A stretch of 64,000 nt of DNA, taken from assembly GCA_902777125.1 (NCBI GenBank), contig CACYSQ010000001.1:186001-250000 (forward strand), in the 5' to 3' direction. The notes beneath the pieces are model-generated. The model ran no database searches and had not been told where the DNA came from. It worked only from the letters and a program-made list of their open reading frames with translations. This stretch comes from Ruminococcus flavefaciens (GTDB lineage Bacteria; Bacillota; Clostridia; Oscillospirales; Ruminococcaceae). Of this stretch, positions 33,116 to 41,296 are shown piece by piece. The position numbers and the translations under genes were made by a program. The stretch's first letter is position 1; each line of letters starts with the position of its first letter.

Positions 33116-34465
33116 TTGAAACGCTTACAGATACTCATAGGAAAAATAATAGTGAAAATGCTGAGGCTGCTGCACCGGAACGCAGGCAATCTTCCGGGCA
33201 TAATCCTCTGGCACATATCGCGTCACAAGGCAGTCTCGATGTTCAGGGTGGACTGTCCCATAATCGCGATAACCGGTACGAACGGCAAGACCTCGGTCAC
33301 GAACTGCATCGCGCAGCTCTTTGAAAAAAGCGGCAAGAAGATCATCACCAACCGCGAGGGCAATAACCTCGATACCGGCATATGCTCACTCCTGCTGCGT
33401 CACTGCGACATGAAGGGCAGGGTCAAGGCTGATATGCTGATACTCGAAACGGACGAATCACACGTTCCGGTGGTGTATTCGCAGCTCAAGCTCGATACGC
33501 TCATCGTGCTCGATTTCTTCCGCGACCAGCTCGACCGCAACGGCGAGATGGAGACCCTTATCCAGAAGATAAACGGCTTCTGCAAGACCTTTGACGGCAA
33601 TCTTATCCTCAACGGCGACGACCCGAACACTGCCCGTCTCGGCAGGGCTAATCCGGATAACAGGAACGTGAAATACTTCCACGCGGAGAGGTACGCCTTT
33701 GCGACCGACAAGATATTCGAGGCTTCGGAGGGACGCTTCTGTCCCTTCTGCGGCGAGCCGTTGGAGTATGAATACTACCAGTATTCGCACATCGGAAAGT
33801 TCCGCTGTCCCAAGTGCGGCTTCGGCGACTATGAGCCGTACATCACAGCGAGCGGTATCGACCTCGAAAAGCCGGTCTTTACCGCGGACGGTCACACCTA
33901 TTCGCCGAAGCTCAACAGCATCTACAACGTCTACAACATGACCGCTGTGGCTGCCTGCGCTAAGCTCTACGGCATCGAACAGAGGATAACGGACAGCGTT
34001 ATTTCCAAATATACCGTCAAAAACGGACGCATGGAGAACTTCATGCTCGGCGACCGCAAGGCTACTCTCAACCTCGCAAAGAATCCTGTCGGCGCGAATA
34101 TGACACTCCGCGTCATGAACGAGATGAAGGGCGAAAAGGAACTCCTTTTCGTTCTCAACGACAACATTGCGGACGGTCTTGACGTTTCGTGGATATGGGA
34201 CATCAATTTCAGCATATTCGAGCGTGTGACGAGGGTAGTGACCTCGGGAACGCGAGCCTACGACATCGCGGTAAGGATAAAGTGCTCGGGCTATGACCCG
34301 GCGAAGATAGTTGTCCGTCCCGACCTCGACGAGGCTGTCGCGGAGCTTGCCTCGACTGAGGGAAGGAAGTTCGTGATCGCAAATTATACGGCAGTCCAGC
34401 CCACAAGGGCGGCGCTGAAGCGCTATGCGGCTAAGCACGGAGGTGAGAGCAATGAAAACGCTTAA
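33116..34465 (+). CDS. murT: Lipid II isoglutaminyl synthase, Mur-ligase subunit MurT
   Basis: This 449-residue protein is the ATP-dependent subunit that, with GatD, amidates D-Glu of lipid II to D-isoglutamine. It has the Mur-ligase P-loop GTNGKTS at 54-60 and the MurT-specific zinc ribbon from about residue 206 (FCPFCGEP, then RCPKCGFG). A DUF1727-type C-terminus includes ENFMLG and NDNIADGLDVSWIWD. The start appears to be TTG at 33116, 7 bases after GGAGG; the next in-frame ATG is 15 codons later and less well placed. It overlaps gatD by 14 bases and follows the helicase gene closely, so the three may share a transcript. Confidence 0.92.
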   Translation: MKRLQILIGKIIVKMLRLLHRNAGNLPGIILWHISRHKAVSMFRVDCPIIAITGTNGKTSVTNCIAQLFEKSGKKIITNREGNNLDTGICSLLLRHCDMKGRVKADMLILETDESHVPVVYSQLKLDTLIVLDFFRDQLDRNGEMETLIQKINGFCKTFDGNLILNGDDPNTARLGRANPDNRNVKYFHAERYAFATDKIFEASEGRFCPFCGEPLEYEYYQYSHIGKFRCPKCGFGDYEPYITASGIDLEKPVFTADGHTYSPKLNSIYNVYNMTAVAACAKLYGIEQRITDSVISKYTVKNGRMENFMLGDRKATLNLAKNPVGANMTLRVMNEMKGEKELLFVLNDNIADGLDVSWIWDINFSIFERVTRVVTSGTRAYDIAVRIKCSGYDPAKIVVRPDLDEAVAELASTEGRKFVIANYTAVQPTRAALKRYAAKHGGESNENA

Positions 34466-35195
34466 AATACTTCATATGTATGCGGATATGCTCGACCTCT
34501 ACGGCGACGGCGGCAATATGGAGATAATGAAGTACCGTTGCGGAAAGCGTGGTATAGAGTGCATCGTGGACAAGTATTCCATTGATTCGGAAATGCCGGA
34601 TTTCTCCGCATATGACCTCATCTACATCGGCGGCGGCGCTGACCTCGAACAGCAGCACATCTCCGCTGACCTTATGAAGTGCCGCGAGGGCATCGTTAAG
34701 GCTTATGAGGCTGGAACTTTCCTGTTCCTCATCTGCGGAGGCTATCAGCTCATGGGCAAATACTACCGTGACGCTGACGGCAACGAGATAAAGGGACTGG
34801 GACTTTTCGACTATTTCACGGTCGCTCCCTCGAGCCGGAAGCTCCGCTGTATCGGCAACATCGTGATAAGTGCCGATATCGGCGGAAAAGCGGTCAAGAT
34901 AGTCGGCTTCGAGAACCACGGTGGTCAGACGCAGGGCGTTAAGACACCGTTCGGCAGGGTGCTCTACGGCAACGGCAACTGTGCCAAGAGCAAGTGCGAG
35001 GGCTACTTCGAGAAGAACGTCATCGCTACCTATCTGCACGGACCTTGCCTGTCGAAGAACCCGGAGGTCGCGGACTATATGATAAGCTACTGCGTGAACA
35101 GGGGAGAGGCAGAGCCGGTGAAGCTTGCCGCCATTGACGACGAGCTTGAAAAGCAGTGCCGGAAGGTCATGCTGGACAGGCTTTTGAAAAAGTGA
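34452..35195 (+). CDS. gatD: Lipid II isoglutaminyl synthase, glutaminase subunit GatD
   Basis: This 247-residue class I glutamine amidotransferase supplies ammonia to MurT. The nucleophile Cys is in FLICGGYQLMG near residue 93 and the catalytic His in TYLHGP near 195, with the GatD/CobQ-like GFENHGGQT segment between. GGAGGTGAG inside the end of murT serves its ATG, giving a coupled pair. D-iGln amidation matters for PBP cross-linking and for lysozyme and antibiotic tolerance, in keeping with the several wall genes in the window. Confidence 0.93.
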   Translation: MKTLKILHMYADMLDLYGDGGNMEIMKYRCGKRGIECIVDKYSIDSEMPDFSAYDLIYIGGGADLEQQHISADLMKCREGIVKAYEAGTFLFLICGGYQLMGKYYRDADGNEIKGLGLFDYFTVAPSSRKLRCIGNIVISADIGGKAVKIVGFENHGGQTQGVKTPFGRVLYGNGNCAKSKCEGYFEKNVIATYLHGPCLSKNPEVADYMISYCVNRGEAEPVKLAAIDDELEKQCRKVMLDRLLKK

Positions 35196-35208
35196 TTGTA
35201 AAGCAGAG

Positions 35209-35229
35209 GGCGTACATTGTGCGCCTTTT
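35209..35229 (+). terminator. Terminator after gatD
   Basis: GGCGTAC/GTGCGCC stem (one T-G pair) with loop ATT and a TTTT run. It belongs to the same short hairpin type as 44627-44645 and 49389-49409. Confidence 0.7.
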
Positions 35230-35252
35230 CTGTAAACGCAACAGACGGTTGC

Positions 35253-35280
35253 TTGCAATCTGTCCGCTTTGTGCTATAAT
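35253..35280 (+). promoter_or_regulatory. Promoter for the HTH/zinc-ribbon regulator
   Basis: TTGCAA (35253-35258) and TATAAT (35275-35280), 16 bp apart. Confidence 0.75.
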
Positions 35281-35313
35281 AAAATCAGAAAATCTACAGC
35301 AGAGGTGATAGCT

Positions 35314-36072
35314 ATGGAGACTAAAAACATTATACTTGAACTCAGAAACAGACACGGTATGTCGCAGGAGGAACTTGCCGGAAAGGTATTCGTTACCCGT
35401 CAGGCAGTTTCGCGCTGGGAGACCGGCGAGACCCTTCCCAACACGGAAACGCTGAAGCTACTTTCGGGAATTTTCGATGTCTCGATAAATACGCTTCTCG
35501 GCTCGCCGCGGAAGCTGATATGCCAGTGCTGCGGAATGCCCCTCGACGATGCGACGACCAGTAAGGAGCCGAACGGTTCGTTCAATGAGGACTACTGCAA
35601 ATGGTGCTATGCGGACGGAAATTACACCTATCACGATATGGACGACCTCATCAATGTCTGCGTTAAGCACATGGCAGGACAGGGCTTTACCGAGGAGCAG
35701 GCGCGCACCTATATGGAGCAGACGCTTCCGGAGCTTGGCTACTGGAAGCAGCACAAGGAGCTCGAGGACGGCGGAAAATTCGAGGAATTCAAGGCGCAGC
35801 TCATTGACGAGCTGAACGCGCTCAATGTCAAGGGTATGCCGAAGGTCGAAAAGCTCAACGCCCTTGTGGGAGCTTACGTCAACCTCGCATATCCGATGCC
35901 GAACGGAGCAAATGTGAAATTTCTCGATGACAATGCGACTTACCTCGGAAATCAGCTTGAAGGCGAGGACGGACGCTGTTTCGGAGTGCTTGCGAATGCG
36001 GACTTCCTGCTTGTGAGCACCTACGGAAAGGACTGTGCAGACCCTCAGCTCATCGTTTACAGAAAAAGATGA
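35314..36072 (+). CDS. XRE-family HTH regulator with zinc ribbon and C-terminal ligand-type domain
   Basis: This 252-residue protein begins with a Cro/C1-type HTH (about 1-60; GMSQEELAGKVFVTRQAVSRWETGE is the DNA-binding core, quoted here only as positions 15-39). A zinc-ribbon domain follows (ICQCCGMPL at 69-77, then YCKWC near 97-101). The C-terminal region of about 110 residues is mixed alpha/beta, possibly a sensor. Such HTH/zinc-ribbon proteins are common in Clostridia, but their targets are unknown. AGAGGTGATAGCT precedes the chosen ATG; an earlier in-frame ATG lies upstream of the ribosome-binding site. Confidence 0.82.
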   Translation: METKNIILELRNRHGMSQEELAGKVFVTRQAVSRWETGETLPNTETLKLLSGIFDVSINTLLGSPRKLICQCCGMPLDDATTSKEPNGSFNEDYCKWCYADGNYTYHDMDDLINVCVKHMAGQGFTEEQARTYMEQTLPELGYWKQHKELEDGGKFEEFKAQLIDELNALNVKGMPKVEKLNALVGAYVNLAYPMPNGANVKFLDDNATYLGNQLEGEDGRCFGVLANADFLLVSTYGKDCADPQLIVYRKR

Positions 36073-36079
36073 CATTCAG

Positions 36080-36102
36080 CGGACAGCTTCGGCTGTCCGT
36101 TT
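36080..36102 (+). terminator. Terminator after the HTH/zinc-ribbon gene
   Basis: CGGACAGC/GCTGTCCG stem on a TTCG loop, followed by TTTGTC. Confidence 0.75.
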
Positions 36103-36151
36103 GTCATTTTCGCCGGACTTTCCTCATATAATCAACGGGGAGGGGAGACAA

Positions 36152-37678
36152 GTGATAAAAAGCAAGATAGTCCGCGATACAGCCCTGCTGACCGCGATGC
36201 AGCTCTTTCTCGACACGGCGGCGCTGCTCCTGAACGTATTCATGACCCGCAGCCTCGGAACAGAGGCGATGGGCATTCTCACGCTTACCGGAACGTTCCT
36301 CGGGCTTGCCGGGATAGTCTCCAACGGCAACGCCTATCTCTGCACGAGCCGCCTTATCTCGGAGGAGCTCGGAAAGCCCGGTTCTGCGCCGGAAAAGGTG
36401 CTTTCCCACGGGATAAAGCTCTGCCTGATGCTGAGCGTGTGTACATCGGCAGTTATAGTGGGCTTTGCGGGAACATTCAGCCGGCGCTTTTTCGGTGGGG
36501 CCGACCTTACCGGCTGCATAAGACTGATGCCGGCAGCTCTCATGACGGGAGCGGTCGCCGCCTGTCTCAAGGGCTGGTTCAATGCGTGCCGGAGGTCGCC
36601 GGTGACGGCGGCAGGGGACATACTCGAATTCACGGTGAGGTGTGCGGTGATAGTTGCGATGACGCTCTCGGCAAATTCTCCGGACAGCGGAGAGGTCTGC
36701 GGCATAATGATAGCGGGCATAATCTCGGGGAACGCTGCCTCGCTCTTGTTCCTCAGCATAGTCTATTTCCGGAAGCGTCCGCGGCGGGACGGCAGGTGCT
36801 CGCTGACGTTCCGGAGGTACACCTCGCTTGCCCTCCCGATAATGGGCGGCGGCATACTCACGGCAGTTCTCAGCAGCACGAACGATGCGCTGATACCGGT
36901 ATGTCTGCGGCAGTACGGCGATTCGGCAGGGAAGGCACTGAGTCTTTTCGGCATATTCGAGTCGATAGTGATACCGGCGCTGTTTTTTCCCTCGGTAATA
37001 CTCTGCTCGATGTCGGGGATAATCGTGAGCGAGACCGCGAGGGCTGCCGCTGCCGGCAACAGGGAGCGTATAAGGGGGCTTTCCGCGAAGCTCACGGAGT
37101 ACACGCTGCTTTATGCGATATTTGCGGCGGCAGTCCTGATGCGGTTCGGCGGACTTACCGGGAGGCTCATGGGCGGCGGAGAGCTTGCAGGGGACATGAT
37201 AACGGCAGTCGCACCGGTAGTGCCGTTCATATACATGGAGATAGTGCTGGAGGCGATGATAAAGGGCATGGGAATGCAGGGCTTCTCGTCGCTGAACTAC
37301 CTCGGGGAGTACGCCGTGAGGATATCGGTGGTGCTGGTGGCAGTGCCGAGGCTCGGCTTCTGGGGGATAGCGGCATCTTACTACGCGAGCAATGTCATGG
37401 GGAACGTCCTGCGCTTCGTGAAGCTCTCGCGCACAGCCGGAACGCCGTTCCGACCCTTCCGGAGCATTGTTTTTCCGGCAGCTTATGCCTTCCTGACAAT
37501 GGGGACAGCGGAGCTTGTGACGCGGCTTATCTTCGGGGGAACGGGGAGCGTTCCGGGGGCAGTTTTCATGGCGGTACTGTGGGGAACGGGCTATGCGCTG
37601 GTGTTCCGTTTGCTGCGGAACGGTGCAGCGGAAACGTCCGGCAGGCACAGTGTCAGGGAACTATGCACAAAGAACTAA
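36152..37678 (+). CDS. SpoVB/MurJ-like polysaccharide flippase (MATE/MOP superfamily)
   Basis: This 508-residue polytopic protein has about 14 hydrophobic segments and belongs to the oligosaccharide-flippase group that includes SpoVB, MurJ and Wzx. The N-terminal segment (ALLNVFMTRSLGTEAMGILTL lies near residues 24-44) resembles SpoVB. It probably moves a lipid-linked saccharide across the membrane. The start is GTG at 36152 after GGGGAGGGGAGA; an ATG 39 codons earlier lies inside the previous gene. Codon use is unusually rich in GGG, CGG and AGG compared with neighbours, and long antisense frames are open as a result, which may reflect transfer. A TATAAT at about 36126 has no good -35. Confidence 0.8.
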   Translation: MIKSKIVRDTALLTAMQLFLDTAALLLNVFMTRSLGTEAMGILTLTGTFLGLAGIVSNGNAYLCTSRLISEELGKPGSAPEKVLSHGIKLCLMLSVCTSAVIVGFAGTFSRRFFGGADLTGCIRLMPAALMTGAVAACLKGWFNACRRSPVTAAGDILEFTVRCAVIVAMTLSANSPDSGEVCGIMIAGIISGNAASLLFLSIVYFRKRPRRDGRCSLTFRRYTSLALPIMGGGILTAVLSSTNDALIPVCLRQYGDSAGKALSLFGIFESIVIPALFFPSVILCSMSGIIVSETARAAAAGNRERIRGLSAKLTEYTLLYAIFAAAVLMRFGGLTGRLMGGGELAGDMITAVAPVVPFIYMEIVLEAMIKGMGMQGFSSLNYLGEYAVRISVVLVAVPRLGFWGIAASYYASNVMGNVLRFVKLSRTAGTPFRPFRSIVFPAAYAFLTMGTAELVTRLIFGGTGSVPGAVFMAVLWGTGYALVFRLLRNGAAETSGRHSVRELCTKN

Positions 37679-37706
37679 AAACTTAGAACTAAAACAACGT
37701 ATCACA

Positions 37707-37725
37707 TTTGTGGAATATCCACAAA
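37707..37725. repeat. Short inverted repeat after the flippase gene
   Basis: TTTGTGGA and TCCACAAA form an 8-bp stem with a 3-base loop. The following A-run gives a U-tract only on the - strand, so it is not an obvious terminator for the + gene. A degenerate AACTAAAAACTTAGAACTA-type run precedes it. Confidence 0.5.
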
Positions 37726-37772
37726 AAATCATGTGGCAAGTAATGTGATGTGTAGAAAATATTAGGCTGCTA

Positions 37773-37801
37773 TTGAAATTTATACAAATATAGTTTATAA
37801 T
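37773..37801 (+). promoter_or_regulatory. Promoter for the EF-G-like gene
   Basis: TTGAAA (37773-37778) and TATAAT (37796-37801), 17 bp apart. Confidence 0.8.
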
Positions 37802-37851
37802 GTTTCTATGCAGTTTATGCTGCTATCTACTATTCCAGAGGAGAAATCATT

Positions 37852-39933
37852 ATGAAAGAATACGATGTCACAAGAATTAAAAATATTGCACTTGCCGGAC
37901 ACAACGGTTCAGGTAAGACCTCTCTCGCTGAGGCTATCCTTTTCAAGGCAGGAGCTGCCGACCGTCTCGGAAAGACTGCTGACGGTACAACAGTATGCGA
38001 CTATGATCCCGAGGAGGTAAAGAGACAGATCTCTATCGGAACATCTCTTGCTTCCTTTGAATATAATGACTATAAGTTCAATATTCTCGATACACCCGGT
38101 CTCTTCGATTTCGCAGCGGAAATGATCGAGGGCGTCCGTGCGGCTGATACCGTTCTCATCACAGTTTCAGCAAAATCCGGCGTTAAGGTCGGCGCAAGAA
38201 AGGCTTATTCCGAGGCTGTAAAGCAGGGCAAATCCAAGATGTTCGTCATCACCAAGATCGACGACAAGGACGCTAACTTCTTCAATGTCCTCACAGAACT
38301 CAAGACCGTTTTCGGTCCTACCGTTTGCCCTGTTGTAGTACCTGTCGTAAGCCACGGACAGATCGTTGAGTACGTCAACCTCATTGAGATGAAGGCTTAC
38401 AAGTACGATGCCAAGGGCAATGCTATCGAGACCGAGATGCCTACAGCTGAGATCTCCGAGAAGTTCGAGTACCGTGTTGACGGACTTGTTGCAGCCGTTT
38501 CTGAGGCTGTTGCAGAGACATCTGACGAGCTCATGGAGAAGTTCTTCGAGGGCGAGCCCTTCACTCAGAAGGAGCTCATCGACGGTATCCACGACGGTAT
38601 GAACCGCGGTATCATCACACCTGTTGTATGCACCTCTGCAACTGAGCTTGCAGGTATAGATATGCTGCTCAAGGAGTTTGAGCTGCTTCTCCCGAACCCG
38701 TCCGAGGTCTACGCTGCCGAGGCTTACACTCCTGCAAAGGACGTAGTTGAGGTAAAGTGCGACAAGAGCGAGCCCATGTCGGCATATGTGTTCAAGACCA
38801 TCGCTGACCCGTTTGTCGGAAAAATGTCCATGATAAGGGTAATGTCGGGCAGACTCAACGCCAACAGCGACGTTGTCAATGCAACTACCGGTTCAACAGA
38901 AAAGATCGGCAAGCTCTTCACCCTCTGCGGAAAAAAGCAGTCCGATGCTGCCGGAGCCAATGCGGGCGATATCGTGGTAGCCTCCAAGATCGGCGCTAAC
39001 ACAGGCAATACTCTCACCGATAATTCAAGGATAATCGAATTCGCAGCTATGGAGTTCCCGCGTCCCTGCTATTCAATGGCAGTAAAGGCTAAGGCTCAGG
39101 GCGACGAGGCAAAGATATCCTCCGGAATACAGAGACTTCTCGAGGAAGACCCCACTCTCTCCTACGTTCAGGACGAGAACACCAAGGAGCAGATACTCAG
39201 CGGTCTCGGCGAACAGCACATCGAGGTAGCCGCTGCCAAGCTCAAGGCTAAATTCGGCGTAGATGCCGACCTCACAGTGCCTAAGATAGCCTACAAGGAG
39301 ACTATCCGCAAGAAGGTCAAGGTCGAGGGCAAGCACAAGAAGCAGTCCGGCGGTCACGGACAGTACGGTCATGTATGGATCGAATTCGAGCCCTGCGTAA
39401 GCGATACGCTCGTATTCGAGGAGAAGGTATTCGGCGGAGCTGTTCCGAAGAACTACTTTCCGGCTGTACAGAAGGGACTGGAGGAATCCGTAAAGAAGGG
39501 CGTTCTCGCAGGCTGTCCTGTAGTTGGACTGAAGGCTATCCTCGTTGACGGTTCATACCACCCTGTTGATTCATCGGAAATGGCGTTCAAGACCGCTGCT
39601 TCCATAGCTTACAAGGAAGGTCTTCGTCAGGCTGACCCCGTAATGCTCGAGCCCATCGGCGAGCTGAAGGTAACTGCTCCCGATGACAATACCGGCGATA
39701 TCATGGGCGAGCTGAACAAGCGCCGCGGCAGAGTTCTCGGCATGGAGCCTGTTGAGCACGGCATCACCCTGATACAGGCAGAGGTCCCGATGCGTGAGAT
39801 GCATGATTTTGCGATGTACCTCCGTCAGACCACAAGAGGCATGGGCAGCTTCACATTTGACTTCATAAGATACGAGCAGCTTCCGGCGAACCTCCTCACA
39901 GAGGTCATCTCCGCAGCAGGTTCAGAAGAATAA
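37852..39933 (+). CDS. Elongation factor G-like GTPase (EF-G2 type)
   Basis: This 693-residue translational GTPase has the EF-G domain order. Its G1 motif is GHNGSGKTSL rather than the GHVDHGKTT of true EF-G, G3 is LDTPG and G4 is TKID. Domain IV (GGHGQYGHVWIEFEP) and domain V (GELNKRRGRVLGME) are present. These features place it with the EF-G2/FusA2 paralogues rather than the main translocase. The role is uncertain: ribosome-associated translocation or rescue is likely. The gene is monocistronic with GAGGAG ahead of the ATG. Confidence 0.88.
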   Translation: MKEYDVTRIKNIALAGHNGSGKTSLAEAILFKAGAADRLGKTADGTTVCDYDPEEVKRQISIGTSLASFEYNDYKFNILDTPGLFDFAAEMIEGVRAADTVLITVSAKSGVKVGARKAYSEAVKQGKSKMFVITKIDDKDANFFNVLTELKTVFGPTVCPVVVPVVSHGQIVEYVNLIEMKAYKYDAKGNAIETEMPTAEISEKFEYRVDGLVAAVSEAVAETSDELMEKFFEGEPFTQKELIDGIHDGMNRGIITPVVCTSATELAGIDMLLKEFELLLPNPSEVYAAEAYTPAKDVVEVKCDKSEPMSAYVFKTIADPFVGKMSMIRVMSGRLNANSDVVNATTGSTEKIGKLFTLCGKKQSDAAGANAGDIVVASKIGANTGNTLTDNSRIIEFAAMEFPRPCYSMAVKAKAQGDEAKISSGIQRLLEEDPTLSYVQDENTKEQILSGLGEQHIEVAAAKLKAKFGVDADLTVPKIAYKETIRKKVKVEGKHKKQSGGHGQYGHVWIEFEPCVSDTLVFEEKVFGGAVPKNYFPAVQKGLEESVKKGVLAGCPVVGLKAILVDGSYHPVDSSEMAFKTAASIAYKEGLRQADPVMLEPIGELKVTAPDDNTGDIMGELNKRRGRVLGMEPVEHGITLIQAEVPMREMHDFAMYLRQTTRGMGSFTFDFIRYEQLPANLLTEVISAAGSEE

Positions 39934-39945
39934 TAAAGCATATCC

Positions 39946-39980
39946 AGCACTGCCGGGAACTTCCGGCGGTGCTGATTTTT
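39946..39980 (+). terminator. Terminator after the EF-G-like gene
   Basis: An 11-bp stem AGCACTGCCGG/CCGGCGGTGCT (one T-G pair) with a 6-base loop, then GATTTTT. Confidence 0.88.
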
Positions 39981-40052
39981 CCCTGTGACGCGCGGTTTGA
40001 GGCGCCATGCTAACGGCTTCTAAAAAATTCTGAAATTTTTTTCAAAAAAGGG

Positions 40053-40081
40053 TTGACAAATCACAAACTTCGTGATATAAT
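40053..40081 (+). promoter_or_regulatory. Promoter of the tRNA cluster
   Basis: Perfect TTGACA (40053-40058) and TATAAT (40076-40081), 17 bp apart, 42 bases before the first tRNA. Confidence 0.9.
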
Positions 40082-40123
40082 ATATAAGTCGTCAGGCGTT
40101 ACTGATGACTGAAAGAAAGGCGT

Positions 40124-40199
40124 GGGGGTTTAGCTCAGCTGGGAGAGCATCTGCCTTACAAGCAGAGGGTCATAGGTTCGAGCCCTATAGTCCCCACCA
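40124..40199 (+). tRNA. tRNA-Val (anticodon TAC)
   Basis: A full cloverleaf with acceptor GGGGGTT/AGTCCCC (two wobble pairs), D-stem GCTC/GAGC, anticodon loop CTTACAA and T-arm ATAGG-TTCGAGC-CCTAT. The CCA is encoded. 76 nt. Confidence 0.95.
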
Positions 40200-40245
40200 A
40201 TTCTTTGGCCTCGTAGTTCAGAATCTGTTCGGGGTCGCCAGTTAT

Positions 40246-40321
40246 GCGGATTTAGCTCATCTGGTAGAGCGCCACCTTGCCAAGGTGGAGGTAGCGAGTT
40301 CGAGCCTCGTAATCCGCTCCA
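40246..40321 (+). tRNA. tRNA-Gly (anticodon GCC)
   Basis: Acceptor GCGGATT/AATCCGC, anticodon arm CCACC-TTGCCAA-GGTGG, T-loop TTCGAGC and encoded CCA. 76 nt. The 46-base spacer from tRNA-Val holds no recognisable gene. Confidence 0.95.
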
Positions 40322-40326
40322 GAATC

Positions 40327-40400
40327 GGCGCTATAGCCAAGTGGTAAGGCGTGGGTCTGCAACACCCTGATCCCCAGTTCAAATCTGGGTGGCGCCTCCA
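40327..40400 (+). tRNA. tRNA-Cys (anticodon GCA)
   Basis: Acceptor GGCGCTA/TGGCGCC, anticodon loop CTGCAAC, T-arm CCCAG-TTCAAAT-CTGGG, discriminator U73 (the usual Cys identity base) and encoded CCA. 74 nt. Confidence 0.95.
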
Positions 40401-40403
40401 TAT

Positions 40404-40424
40404 GCCCTGCATGAAATGCGGGGC
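40404..40424 (+). terminator. Hairpin after tRNA-Cys
   Basis: GCCCTGCAT/ATGCGGGGC stem with loop GAA, followed by TATATTTATA. It is probably the first terminator of the tRNA transcript. Confidence 0.55.
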
Positions 40425-40459
40425 TATATTTATACTCTGACGTTTAAGGACTATCCCGG

Positions 40460-40484
40460 GACTGCTTCGGCGGTCTCTTTTTTT
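40460..40484 (+). terminator. Terminator or attenuator just before the AraC-type gene
   Basis: GACTGC/GCGGTC stem on a TTCG loop with a run of eight T's, ending about seven bases before the ribosome-binding site of the next gene. No promoter is evident between this and the tRNA genes, so expression of the regulator may depend on read-through. Confidence 0.75.
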
Positions 40485-40501
40485 TCAGAAGGGAGGCAGG
40501 C

Positions 40502-41296
40502 ATGAGGATCAACCGCATAAGGCTCAACTGCCGGCGCGAAAGGGCTTTCCCCGCTGAGCTCGGCGCACTTTGCTCGTTCTATTATTTCAGGACGCCCGTT
40601 ACGGTAAATGTTCACGGCAGCGAGACTGCTTCACGCGGAGGCGCCGCGATAGTGCTCTCCGGCGGCTCAAGATGCGGCTTTTCACCGGTAAACGGCGGGA
40701 GCCTCAGCTACGACTGCGTCACCTTCCGCATGAATACTGCCGAGAAACAGTACATCAATGACCTCGGCGTACCCTTCGGCGAGCTGATAGCCGTCAGGGA
40801 CGATTACGTCATCTCGAACATTCTCAGGTGCATGAAGTCGCAGTCAACTGACGACCTGCCCAATAACAGCGAATTCATGGAGCTTTCGCTGAGGCTCATA
40901 ATGCTTGCGCTAAGCGACCTTGTCTCAGGGGAGACTGACGTTCCTGAACGCCGGACTCCGCGGTATGCCGAGCTGAAAGCTATCCGCGAGGCTATCTACG
41001 ATGACCCGGCAGGTGACTGGAATTCGACTATAATGGCGGAGGATATGGGCATAAGCCGTGCCTATTTCCACAGGATATACTTTGAAGCCTTCGGCGTGAC
41101 CTGCCGTCAGGACGTTATCGAGAGCAGGCTGATGTGCGCCTCCGACCTGCTGAAAAATACCGGTCTCTCGGTCAGTGCCGTTGCCGAAAGGTGCGGCTAC
41201 GAGAGCGAATCCTACTTCATGCGGCAGTTCAAGCAGCACAAGGGCTGCACTCCGAGCGAATACCGCAGCATTGCCGAAAGGAAGGAGCAACTCTGA
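40502..41296 (+). CDS. AraC-family transcriptional regulator
   Basis: This 264-residue protein has an N-terminal sensing region (cupin-like arrangement possible, about 1-150) and a C-terminal AraC double HTH (about 165-258): MAEDMGISRAYFHRIYFEAFG for helix-turn-helix 1 (residues 178-198) and VAERCGYESESYFMRQFKQ for the second. It ends one base into the pyridoxamine kinase ATG (TGATG), so it is co-expressed with that gene and may control it or a sugar pathway. GGGAGG precedes the ATG. It lies directly behind a terminator hairpin. Confidence 0.88.
   Translation: MRINRIRLNCRRERAFPAELGALCSFYYFRTPVTVNVHGSETASRGGAAIVLSGGSRCGFSPVNGGSLSYDCVTFRMNTAEKQYINDLGVPFGELIAVRDDYVISNILRCMKSQSTDDLPNNSEFMELSLRLIMLALSDLVSGETDVPERRTPRYAELKAIREAIYDDPAGDWNSTIMAEDMGISRAYFHRIYFEAFGVTCRQDVIESRLMCASDLLKNTGLSVSAVAERCGYESESYFMRQFKQHKGCTPSEYRSIAERKEQL

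Noticed and set aside
36104..37648. 514-codon antisense frame over the flippase gene
   Set aside because: The translated product is low in hydrophobic order and rich in Arg/His/Pro, with no ribosome-binding site. The + frame encodes a coherent membrane transporter. The open frame is a by-product of GC-rich codons.
40105..40347. 80-codon frame over the tRNA genes
   Set aside because: It overlaps tRNA-Val and tRNA-Gly and part of tRNA-Cys, which are full cloverleafs.
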